A stretch of 6,154 nucleotides of DNA from Streptomyces sp. NRRL WC-3549. Lineage in GTDB: Bacteria > Actinomycetota > Actinomycetes > Streptomycetales > Streptomycetaceae. The notes under the pieces were generated by a model, which was not told the DNA's origin, ran no database searches, and was given only the letters and a program-made list of their open reading frames with translations. Position 1 is the stretch's first letter. Every line of letters starts with the position of its first letter. The translations under genes and the position numbers were made by a program. Shown piece after piece: positions 1-4,719 of this stretch. The stretch spans positions 37,856 to 44,009 of the forward strand of contig NZ_KL585430.1 in assembly GCF_000721935.1 (NCBI RefSeq), in the 5' to 3' direction.

Positions 1-1
1 G

Positions 2-337
2 CCGCTCCCGATGAGCCGCTTCCGCCCGAACGTGGTGATCGACGGCTGGCCCGACCCGCACACCGAGGACCGCGCCCACCGGTTCACGATCGGCACCACG
101 GAGCTGGCCTACGCGAAGGCCGCCGTCCGCTGCGCGGTGGTCCTGGTCGACCAGGAATCAGGCCACCGGGCGGGCCCGGAACCCCTGCGCACCCTGGCCG
201 GCTACCGCCGGTCGGCCGGGGGAGGGGCCGTCCTCGGGACCAAGTACGCGGTGCTCCGGCCGGGGCGGGTGGCGGTGGGGGACGAGGTGACGGTCACCGG
301 GTGGGGCGAGGCGGAGGTGGGAGCGGGGGGCGACTGA
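2..337 (+). CDS. MOSC domain-containing protein, C-terminal part (5' end outside window)
   Basis: The reading frame is open from the left edge (Pro-Leu-Pro before the first in-window Met at 11) and ends with TGA at 335-337, so only the C-terminal 110 or so residues are present. MOSC proteins bind the molybdenum cofactor and act in sulfur transfer or reduction of N-hydroxylated compounds, usually in the cytosol. Family-typical blocks, numbered from the Met at 11, are MSRFRPNVVIDG (1-12), VDQESG (46-51), EPLRTLAGYR (57-66) and a closing PGRVAVGDEV (84-93). A full protein of this type is usually about 270 residues, so more than half lies upstream. The usual K-x-C-x-R-C cofactor motif reads KAAVRC here, keeping only the second cysteine (C41). 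The Met at 11 sits inside a conserved block and is not the true start. The family is fairly certain; the substrate is unknown. Confidence 0.85.
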   Translation, partial: PLPMSRFRPNVVIDGWPDPHTEDRAHRFTIGTTELAYAKAAVRCAVVLVDQESGHRAGPEPLRTLAGYRRSAGGGAVLGTKYAVLRPGRVAVGDEVTVTGWGEAEVGAGGD

Positions 338-383
338 GGGCGCGGGCCGGGTACGGGCGCGGCGCCACAACCAGAGCCGCGGG

Positions 384-680
384 TCAGCCGCCTCGGTGGC
401 ATCGGGAGGAGCCTCGGGCTTCCGCACCGGGGCGATCTTCAGCGCCTTGGTCGAGCTGTCGGCGCAGCGACGTGGTGATCGCCTCGACGTCCCCCGCGTC
501 GAGCAGACCGACGTAGACGTACGGCCTGCCGGCGGACGTCAGCGCCGGCCGGACGCTGCGGTAGGCCCGCTCCGGAAGTCCGAGCCCGGCGAGGACGGCC
601 TTCAGCCCTTCGCTCGCCCGCTGCGCGACTGCGGAGCCTGTGGAGCTGTCCCGGCCGTGCGGGAGGCCGAGGCCGGTCAT
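384..680 (-). CDS. Small conserved-looking hypothetical protein (98 aa)
   Basis: This is a 98-residue protein of unknown function. ATG at 680 is chosen because it overlaps the stop of the upstream small gene as ATGA and has an AGGGGG ribosome-binding sequence a few bases before it. The same frame stays open upstream to 902, but that stretch is a low-complexity Arg/Pro translation lying over the upstream gene. The central part (about residues 17-75) looks folded: a helical stretch with ASEGLKAVLAGLGLPER, then TSAGRPYVYVGLLDAGDVEAI, which suggests a small alpha/beta domain. No signal peptide or membrane segment is visible. The last 20 or so residues are polar and probably disordered. I recall similar small proteins paired with Cys-x-x-Cys proteins beside XRE regulators in Streptomyces, but assign no function. 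It converges with the MOSC gene, with only 46 bp between the stops. Confidence 0.65.
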   Translation of the reverse strand: MTGLGLPHGRDSSTGSAVAQRASEGLKAVLAGLGLPERAYRSVRPALTSAGRPYVYVGLLDAGDVEAITTSLRRQLDQGAEDRPGAEARGSSRCHRGG

Positions 681-880
681 CGGAGCCCCCTGGCGAGGTG
701 AGGGTGGCGCCGGGTCTCCACGGACGCGTCGGTGGCGAGCGAGTAGTCGCCCACGCTCCTGGCTGCCCGACGTCGGGTGGCCAGGCCGGCGCAGACCGGG
801 CAGCCGGAGAACGGTCGTGGGGGCGCCAGGGGGAGAGGGACGTCGAAGGGAGGGCTGACCGTCGTCTGCGGAGTCGTCAC
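677..880 (-). CDS. Small CxxC protein (67 aa), first gene of a two-gene ATGA-coupled pair
   Basis: This small protein starts with GTG at 880 and ends with TGA at 677-679, overlapping the next gene's ATG by four bases, which is the classic arrangement for translational coupling. A Pro-rich N-terminus (residues 1-24) is followed by a compact motif: C27-P-V-C30-A-G-L, then GDYSLATDASVE (44-55) and H59-P-H61. The Cys pair plus the HxH could bind a metal such as zinc, but there are only four candidate ligands and this is inference. I recall the pattern CxxCA(x)L...GD..A..VE.R.HPH from short Streptomyces proteins next to XRE regulators. The ribosome binding site is not clear: GCGGAC precedes the GTG, so the start is less certain than the frame. 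The gene is divergent from the XRE regulator, 90 bp away, so a shared control region is likely. Function is unknown. Confidence 0.65.
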   Translation of the reverse strand: MTTPQTTVSPPFDVPLPLAPPRPFSGCPVCAGLATRRRAARSVGDYSLATDASVETRRHPHLARGLR

Positions 881-970
881 GTCCGCAACGATGACTACCC
901 ATGACGGACGTATCTCCGCGAAGCGTAAAGACAGTTGGACCGGAGCCCGCTACCGTGCGAGAAGGCCCGG
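881..970. promoter_or_regulatory. Divergent intergenic region between the small-gene pair and the XRE regulator
   Basis: These 90 bp separate two divergent transcription units and must hold both promoters unless one is leaderless. I could not find a convincing spaced -35/-10 pair. TTGGAC (935-940) resembles a -35, but the nearest -10-like TACCGT (951-956) is only 10 bp away. On the minus strand GATACG is a possible -10 without a good -35. No perfect operator palindrome stands out. The assignment rests on gene orientation, not on a recognised motif. Confidence 0.4.
959..965 (+). promoter_or_regulatory. Ribosome binding site deciding the XRE regulator start
   Basis: GAGAAGG lies 5 nt before the ATG at 971. 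It supports 971 as the start over the in-frame ATG at 935, which has no such sequence and would add 12 unremarkable residues. Confidence 0.6.
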
Positions 971-1744
971 ATGTCGCAGGGGGAAGTCTTGAACGTCGCT
1001 CTACGATCGGCTATGTCAGATGCACGGCTGACGCCTCGCAAGCTCGCCGTGCACATCGGGGTCACGCCGAAGACCGTGGAGCGGTGGCTGGCCGACGCGG
1101 AGTTGGTACCCCACGCGAGAAACCGTATCGACGCCTGTCGGGCACTGAAGGTGGACGAACAGATGATCTGGCCGAAGGCCGTACAGGACCGTGTGAAGTC
1201 AGGCCACGACCGCGAGCTCGTCCATGCCTACCCCTATCGGTCCGCGTGCCCGTCGACCGTCTGGGGCGCGTTGATCGACGGGGCCGCGGAGCAGATCTAC
1301 CTGGCCGGATACACGAACTACTTCCTCTGGCTGGAGCAGCCGGCCTTCGTCGAGACGCTGCGTCGCAAGACCGAGGCGGGATGCCGGGTGCGTATTCTGC
1401 TGGGGGACCCGGACGGTGAGGTGACCCGTCGGCGGGAGGAGGTCGAGGACGTCGCCCTGTCCGTCTCCACACGCATCAGGATCACGCTCGAACATCTGGC
1501 ACGCCTCCGTACCGCCGAGGGCGTCGAGGCCCGCTTCAGCAGTTCCGAGGACGCGGTGAACCACGTGTCCCTGTCGGTGTTCCGTTTCGACCAGGAGGTG
1601 CTGGTCACCCCGCACTTGGCTCGGCTCGTCGGCCACGATTCACCGTTGCTGCACCTTCGGCGCGAGGGTGACGCCGGAATGTTCGACCGATTCGCTGAGC
1701 ACGCGGACGAACTGTGGAGCAGGGCGGTGCCCGTTCCCGCCTGA
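971..1744 (+). CDS. XRE-type helix-turn-helix regulator with PLD-like C-terminal domain
   Basis: This 257-residue protein is probably a cytosolic DNA-binding transcription regulator. Residues 19-41 (LTPRKLAVHIGVTPKTVERWLAD, in two halves) form a helix-turn-helix of the XRE kind; VERWL is the recognition-helix pattern. From about residue 85 a second domain follows: YPYRSACPSTVWGALIDGA, then the hydrophobic strands QIYLAGYTNYFLW and RVRILLGDPDGE (139-150), and near the end NHVSLSVFRFD (197-207) and HLRREGDAGMFD. This layout matches actinomycete XRE regulators whose second half resembles phospholipase D folds. The HxK(x4)D catalytic signature is not intact: the H198-x-S200 ... D207 segment has Ser where Lys is expected, so the domain probably senses or binds rather than cleaves. 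The gene is divergent from the two small genes, which are its most likely targets or partners. The regulator call is firm; the ligand is unknown. Confidence 0.8.
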   Translation: MSQGEVLNVALRSAMSDARLTPRKLAVHIGVTPKTVERWLADAELVPHARNRIDACRALKVDEQMIWPKAVQDRVKSGHDRELVHAYPYRSACPSTVWGALIDGAAEQIYLAGYTNYFLWLEQPAFVETLRRKTEAGCRVRILLGDPDGEVTRRREEVEDVALSVSTRIRITLEHLARLRTAEGVEARFSSSEDAVNHVSLSVFRFDQEVLVTPHLARLVGHDSPLLHLRREGDAGMFDRFAEHADELWSRAVPVPA

Positions 1745-1758
1745 TCCGGCGGCCGGAT
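1744..1758 (+). terminator. Hairpin directly after the XRE regulator stop
   Basis: ATCCGG, loop CGG, CCGGAT forms a perfect 6 bp stem that begins on the last base of the stop codon. There is no T tract, which is common for actinomycete terminators but makes the call uncertain. Confidence 0.4.
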
Positions 1759-1785
1759 GCCGACCTCCGCGTCGACGCCACGAAC

Positions 1786-1808
1786 GGGAAGCCGGGCCGG
1801 GGCCTCCC
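1786..1808. terminator. Possible bidirectional terminator between convergent genes
   Basis: GGGAAGCC, a 7 nt loop, then GGCCTCCC forms an 8 bp stem with a single A-C mismatch. It sits between the ends of the XRE gene and the convergent GIY-YIG gene, so it could serve both strands. No T run follows on either strand; the call rests on position and pairing only. Confidence 0.35.
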
Positions 1809-1849
1809 CCGCCTGCTCGGGCGCACGGCCCAGACAGCCACGTCCCGGC

Positions 1850-2395
1850 CTAGGAGCTGATGGGCAACTCGCGTGCACGCTGCCGTGCTTGGGCACGTAG
1901 GTCCTTCAGGCGGCTGTGATACGCGTTGTGGCGGTTTTGGTCGAGGTTCAGCGGGAGGTCGAGTTGGGAGATGAGGCGTGACTCCAGCTCCCACGGTTCT
2001 TCCTGCTCCATCCAGCACACTCGCGCGTTGTCCGCCATCCACTGGCTCAGGGTGGCTTCGCCTGCCTTGCCGAAGGTCATCCGCTTACCGCTGCCTACGC
2101 GACGCAGCTCAAGGCCGAGCAGGCATCCCAGGGTGAGTCGCAGCGTCGAGCCGGCCGCGTTGCCCCGGTAGTGGTAGCGCACCCGCTTGCGCACGTTCTG
2201 GGTACTGGTCCGGTTCGCCATGTACCGCGGGGCTATCCCGACGTAGAGCAGGCGCCCGGCGTCCAAGTCCGGACGCGGTGGCTGCTTGAAGTGCCACCCG
2301 TAGACCCCTGCCGCCGCTGGGAGAGGGCTCGGGCGCACCAAGACCTCGTGTGCCGACCACAACCGGTTCGGACTGACGAGAGCGGTAGGTTCCAC
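1850..2395 (-). CDS. GIY-YIG nuclease family protein (stand-alone, 181 aa)
   Basis: The protein carries the hallmark of the GIY-YIG endonuclease fold: G30-V-Y32 on the first strand and Y51-V-G53 on the second, about 20 residues apart, preceded by RLL. After this come candidate active-site residues R69/R72 and H75 in VRKRVRYHY, then STLRLTLGCLL, and E138 in PWELESRLI as the likely metal-binding glutamate. LPLNLDQN (147-154) and an Arg-rich helix close the protein. GIY-YIG enzymes cut DNA using one divalent metal; known examples act in repair, restriction or mobile-element homing. There is no DNA-binding zinc finger or partner methylase here, so the role is open. GTG at 2395 is chosen because GGAGG (2400-2404, minus strand) lies 4 nt upstream. 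It appears complete and is convergent with the XRE gene. The family is well supported; nuclease activity and target are not shown. Confidence 0.8.
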   Translation of the reverse strand: MEPTALVSPNRLWSAHEVLVRPSPLPAAAGVYGWHFKQPPRPDLDAGRLLYVGIAPRYMANRTSTQNVRKRVRYHYRGNAAGSTLRLTLGCLLGLELRRVGSGKRMTFGKAGEATLSQWMADNARVCWMEQEEPWELESRLISQLDLPLNLDQNRHNAYHSRLKDLRAQARQRARELPISS

Positions 2396-2813
2396 GAAGC
2401 CTCCAAGCGTGGCATGGCTGATCGTCGCAGGTTACTGGTAGCCGCAGACCATGCCCTGGCGCGCGTGAAATCAGTTTGAGCGCTACTGGTGATCCAGTTT
2501 CGAACGTGTCGGTGGTCGGCATGACGGAGGTGGGTACCCCAGGAGTCAGCCAGGCGGCGGCTCTTCTTGACCGCTGTGCACCGCAAGCAGTGGCATGGCT
2601 CTGGCGCGGCTGCCTTCTGATCCATAGCTCTAGCCGGATCGGTCAGGGCGGTCATTCCGGCCGCCACGGGCCCCGGAGAGACGTGTCTTCTGCGCCGACG
2701 GCGACAGATGCCGCGCGTCCCCCACCAGATCACTTACACACGTCCAACGCCCCAGAACACAAATCGCTCGGGATCACTATGATGCCGCCGTTTCCTGGAT
2801 GGCGGGATCGTCA
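2396..2813. other. Gene-free stretch between GIY-YIG and Imm49 genes
   Basis: No convincing gene is seen in these 418 bases. Open frames here lack ribosome binding sites, GC-rich third positions and recognisable motifs. The stretch holds the upstream region of the GIY-YIG gene at its left end, a small inverted repeat ACTGG-TGAT-CCAGT (2485-2498), a near-identical 16/17 nt direct repeat (2404-2419 and 2584-2600), and a repeated CGGGATC (2769-2775 and 2803-2809) just past the Imm49 stop. From about 2740 rightwards the base composition falls towards that of the Imm49 gene, which may mark the left limit of an acquired segment. Confidence 0.5.
2404..2600 (+). repeat. Pair of short direct repeats (CAAGC-GTGGCATGGCT)
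   Basis: CAAGCGTGGCATGGCT at 2404-2419 recurs as CAAGCAGTGGCATGGCT at 2584-2600, identical except for one inserted A. The copies are about 165 bp apart with no gene between them. They could be an old insertion footprint, a regulator site or coincidence; nothing else here decides. Confidence 0.35.
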
Positions 2814-3674
2814 TTATGTGGGGAACTCACCGACCCAAGCGCGATTAATTAGCTGACTCGGAATGTAGTCGGAGGTCACAGTGATGGGAAAACCTGCATC
2901 GTAGGCGAGGCATGCTACAGCGAGTGGGCCGAGTGCTAGGTAACCTTCGACGCTGCGCGCTCGCTCATCTGTCGCTGTCCAGTAAGACTTATGCATTTCC
3001 AGCGCCTTGATGAGGGAGTGATTAAATCCTTCATGGTCTTTCTGCAGGAAGAAGTGGAATAGATCGATCGGCTGATAGAGGATCTTCTCTACGATTTCCA
3101 GACCAGCGATATGTATGGCTTCAGGATACGACCCTTGAATCGTTTCCTGGAGTTTATCGATTAGCCCCGGACGCTGCATCCAATATTTTTGAAGCGAGTC
3201 GACCCATCCATACATGAAGTCGTCATACTCTGCCCCTGAGGCGCGCAACGAAGTAAGGTCGAATTCACATAGCTGCGTCATGCGGGCTTGATCGCGGCAA
3301 ACTACTGTCAACCAGAAGGCATTGATCCAATTCCCAGGGTTGGCGTTCCTTGTCGGCCCGGTCGCCGAGATGATGCGAGTTTCATCTGCGATTCGATATG
3401 AAATTTGTCCACTTGCCTGTTTGGCGGCAGCAAACATTCCATCGTGGAGCTGCATGGCTGTCACCAGCGCCTCCCATGTACGCAGGTGGGAAGCGTCAGG
3501 GTCGACTGCCAGACATGCCTGCAGGTACATCGTCGAATCCATTAGGCCAATATCGAATACGCTCGACGACTGCTCCAGCAATGAAATTATCCCCGTGAGC
3601 CCACTTCCCAGATCTTGGGCATACGACTCGTCGTTGGTCCCTGGCATTCCGTGGTGCTCAACTCGAGTCATCAT
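2814..3674 (-). CDS. Imm49 family immunity protein (orphan)
   Basis: This predicted 286-residue soluble protein matches my recollection of the Imm49 immunity family, whose members are thought to neutralise toxins delivered between bacteria. Supporting blocks are YLQACLAVDPDASHLRTWEAL (50-70), WINAFWLTVVCRDQARM (116-132), FDLTSLRASGAEYDDFMYGW (138-157), DSLQKYW (159-165), EGFNHSLIKALEMHKSYW (215-232) and the C-terminal LGPLAVACLAYDAGFP...SDYIP (248-272). No signal peptide or membrane helix is seen. ATG at 3674 is preferred because AAGGA lies 9 nt upstream; TTG at 3683 has the AAGGA abutting it, and ATG at 3671 is a near alternative. The gene directly follows the truncated IS630 transposase. 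Base composition is lower (about 47-60% GC in lines counted) than in neighbours (about 67%), with several rare CTA codons, suggesting transfer. No toxin gene is nearby, so the partner is unknown. Confidence 0.75.
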   Translation of the reverse strand: MMTRVEHHGMPGTNDESYAQDLGSGLTGIISLLEQSSSVFDIGLMDSTMYLQACLAVDPDASHLRTWEALVTAMQLHDGMFAAAKQASGQISYRIADETRIISATGPTRNANPGNWINAFWLTVVCRDQARMTQLCEFDLTSLRASGAEYDDFMYGWVDSLQKYWMQRPGLIDKLQETIQGSYPEAIHIAGLEIVEKILYQPIDLFHFFLQKDHEGFNHSLIKALEMHKSYWTATDERARSVEGYLALGPLAVACLAYDAGFPITVTSDYIPSQLINRAWVGEFPT

Positions 3675-3679
3675 GGAAG

Positions 3680-4051
3680 TCAATCCTTAACCTGGATCGT
3701 GTACGTCAGGTGGAAGCGCCGGCCGATCACCGTCTTGACCCGGGCCAGTGTCCAGCGCTGGTCCTCCCAGCCATGCGCGGTCGGCCCCTTGGCCATCTCC
3801 GCCTGAAGCTGCGTGAACTGCTGATCGCTCAGCCTCGGCAGCGACGCCGGGCCCTGCGACCGCAGGGATCGCGGGCCGCCCTCGGCCCACGCGTGACGCC
3901 ATCGCTGGACCGAGCGGACACTGACCCGAAGATCTCTGGCGATCGCGGTACTACCCTCGCCCAAGGCGAACCGCTCGGCCGCCTGGAGCCGTAACTCTTC
4001 GCGAAGCTGCTGTCGGTGGGCGGCCAGCCCGCCCCCTTGTGGATACCGCAT
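3680..4051 (-). pseudogene. IS630 family transposase, N-terminal fragment (helix-turn-helix part only)
   Basis: Residues 1-120 are the N-terminal DNA-binding region of an IS630-type transposase: MRYPQGGG start, helix-turn-helix GSTAIARDLRVSVRSVQRWR (33-52), WAEGG, then LSDQQFTQLQ and the family-typical GWEDQRWTLARVKTVIG (94-110) and RRFHLTYTIQ (111-120). Full transposases of this type are about 350 residues, with a DDE catalytic domain following TIQ. Here the frame ends after three foreign residues (VKD) at TGA 3680-3682, so the whole catalytic domain is gone and no transposition can occur from this copy. The break coincides with the start of the low-GC Imm49 segment. The fragment itself has no internal stops, so a 123-residue DNA-binding protein could still be made and might bind the IS end upstream; that is inference. 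ATG at 4051 matches the usual family start, although the nearest GGAG is only 2 nt away. Confidence 0.8.
3684..3688 (-). promoter_or_regulatory. Ribosome binding site of the Imm49 gene, inside the transposase fragment's 3' end
   Basis: AAGGA on the minus strand lies 9 nt before ATG 3674 and sits within the last codons of the truncated transposase, just ahead of that frame's TGA (3680-3682). A ribosome finishing the fragment would stop right at the Imm49 start, so coupling is likely. Confidence 0.5.
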
Positions 4052-4094
4052 GACTCCGGTGATACCGGAGCCACCGGCCAGTCGTCACCCCTTA
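3690..4094 (-). mobile_element. Remnant of an IS630-type insertion sequence (transposase-start end)
   Basis: The remnant comprises the N-terminal transposase coding part and its leader. The right limit is set at the TA dinucleotide at 4093-4094, since IS630 elements insert at and duplicate TA; beyond about 4098 the plus strand resumes a coherent protein frame unrelated to the IS. The left limit, about 3690, is where transposase similarity ends abruptly. The other IS end and a matching terminal repeat are not in the window, so the exact boundary at 4094 is a guess. Confidence 0.5.
4054..4070. promoter_or_regulatory. Perfect 7 bp palindrome upstream of the transposase fragment start
   Basis: CTCCGGT-GAT-ACCGGAG reads the same on both strands apart from the 3 nt centre and begins 2 nt upstream of the fragment's ATG. 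It overlaps the only candidate ribosome binding site, so either a bound protein or an mRNA hairpin here would affect expression of the fragment and the Imm49 gene behind it. It could be part of the IS end structure. Confidence 0.45.
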
Positions 4095-4421
4095 CGACAC
4101 CACGAGTTCAGCCTCAGTAACCGCACCGCTGAGACGACGGATTACAGGGTGACGGTGCAGGTAACGGCGTCCGGTGGATTCGACGTGACCCACACCTTCA
4201 CGTATGCCGCACTCGAACCGGGGCGCATCGGATCGAGCGGAACCCTGTTCATCGACACCGATGGTGCTCCCGCCCAGGGGAAGCCGGTGGTCCGCATCAT
4301 TACGGAACGCATCCGAGGTCGACTTTCCAAGGGCGCTTTTCTCCTGCCGCCTCCGCGCCGGGGCCGGCCTGCCGCTGCCGACTGGCCGCCCCGTGCCCCA
4401 CCACCCGGAGTGGGGCCATAG
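4095..4421 (+). pseudogene. C-terminal remnant of a beta-sandwich (FxLYD-like) secreted-type protein
   Basis: The first 70 or so codons read as a plausible folded domain: SNRTAETTDYRVTVQVTASG, THTFTYAALEPGRIGSSGTLF, then GKPVVRIIT. Alternating hydrophobic strands with a 'Leu-Glu-Pro-Gly' turn resemble the FxLYD-type beta-sandwich domains at the end of actinomycete secreted or lipoproteins. No signal peptide, start codon with a ribosome binding site, or N-terminal domain precedes it; the frame opens inside the IS630 leader. This suggests the 5' part was lost when the IS inserted or a deletion followed. After RIITERIR the translation becomes low-complexity Arg/Pro/Ala up to TAG 4419-4421, so the true 3' end is probably also altered. 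The family link is tentative and from memory; the fragment is not expected to be functional. Confidence 0.4.
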
Positions 4422-4449
4422 CGGGTTGCGCGGTGAAGCGCAGAGGGCG

Positions 4450-4462
4450 CCGGATCATCCGG
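4450..4462. repeat. Short palindrome CCGGAT-C-ATCCGG
   Basis: A perfect 6 bp inverted repeat around a single central base. The one-base centre makes a hairpin unlikely, so a protein site or chance is the better reading. Confidence 0.3.
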
Positions 4463-4470
4463 AAGAGTCA

Positions 4471-4517
4471 GCCCTGGGACCACCTCCCCGACGGCCGATG
4501 AACTCGTGGTCCAGGGC
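4471..4517. repeat. Long inverted repeat with 22 nt spacer
   Basis: GCCCTGGGACCAC (4471-4483) and GTGGTCCAGGGC (4506-4517) are reverse complements apart from one extra G in the left arm, giving a 12 bp stem with one bulge and a 22 nt loop. It lies between two decayed genes. It could be a terminator of the lost upstream gene, a small mobile-element end pair or a structured RNA; there is no T tract. Confidence 0.45.
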
Positions 4518-4719
4518 ACGCTCGCTGCAGGCGCCGCCTGACCGTGGGGAGAGCCGAGCGATCACGGCGGTCTCTTGCGCTGCCACTGCCGCAGCCGTCC
4601 AGTCGAGGAGAAGCGGAACCCGCGCAAACCTCCAGCCTCCTGTCGATCAATAACTCAACAGCCCATCCGACCGGAAGAATGCGTTTCGCGCGCATGTGAG
4701 CCAGAAATAAGGAATCCGC

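Larger units (their letters stand above)
4422..4719. other. Gene-free stretch before the peptidoglycan-binding pseudogene
   Basis: No supported gene lies in these 298 bases; open frames crossing it are compositional. It contains two inverted repeats (4450-4462 and 4471-4517, listed separately). At its right end is the leader of the next gene: AAGAAT (4675-4680) resembles a -10 box but lacks a well-spaced -35, and AAGGAA (4709-4714) is a good ribosome binding site 5 nt before ATG 4720. Confidence 0.5.

Noticed and set aside
384..902. A 172-residue open frame on the minus strand including the 98-residue gene
   Set aside because: The part before residue 75 is Arg/Pro-rich, overlaps the better supported CxxC gene in another frame, and the ATGA overlap with a nearby AGGGGG supports ATG 680.
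935..970. Upstream ATG at 935 as start of the XRE regulator
   Set aside because: No ribosome binding site before it and the added residues are not family-like; ATG 971 has GAGAAGG at proper spacing.
1318..1896. Long minus-strand frames opposite the XRE regulator
   Set aside because: They are antisense to a well supported gene and show only the composition expected of high-GC shadow frames.
2494..2510. tRNA-like T-loop sequence (TTCGAA) near 2500
   Set aside because: The flanking bases do not form the 5 bp T stem on either strand, and no acceptor or anticodon arm was found.
2233..2733. Minus-strand frame with a CHCLRC cysteine cluster (near 2560-2600)
   Set aside because: The cluster is suggestive of zinc binding, but third-position GC is modest, no ribosome binding site precedes the internal ATG at 2625, and the frame runs over the GIY-YIG gene.
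2476..2856. A 126-residue plus-strand frame in the gene-free stretch
   Set aside because: It has a TTG start without a ribosome binding site, no motif, and it runs into the 3' end of the Imm49 gene on the other strand.
3681..3683. TTG at 3683 as start of the Imm49 gene
   Set aside because: AAGGA abuts it with no spacing, while the same AAGGA is 9 nt from ATG 3674.
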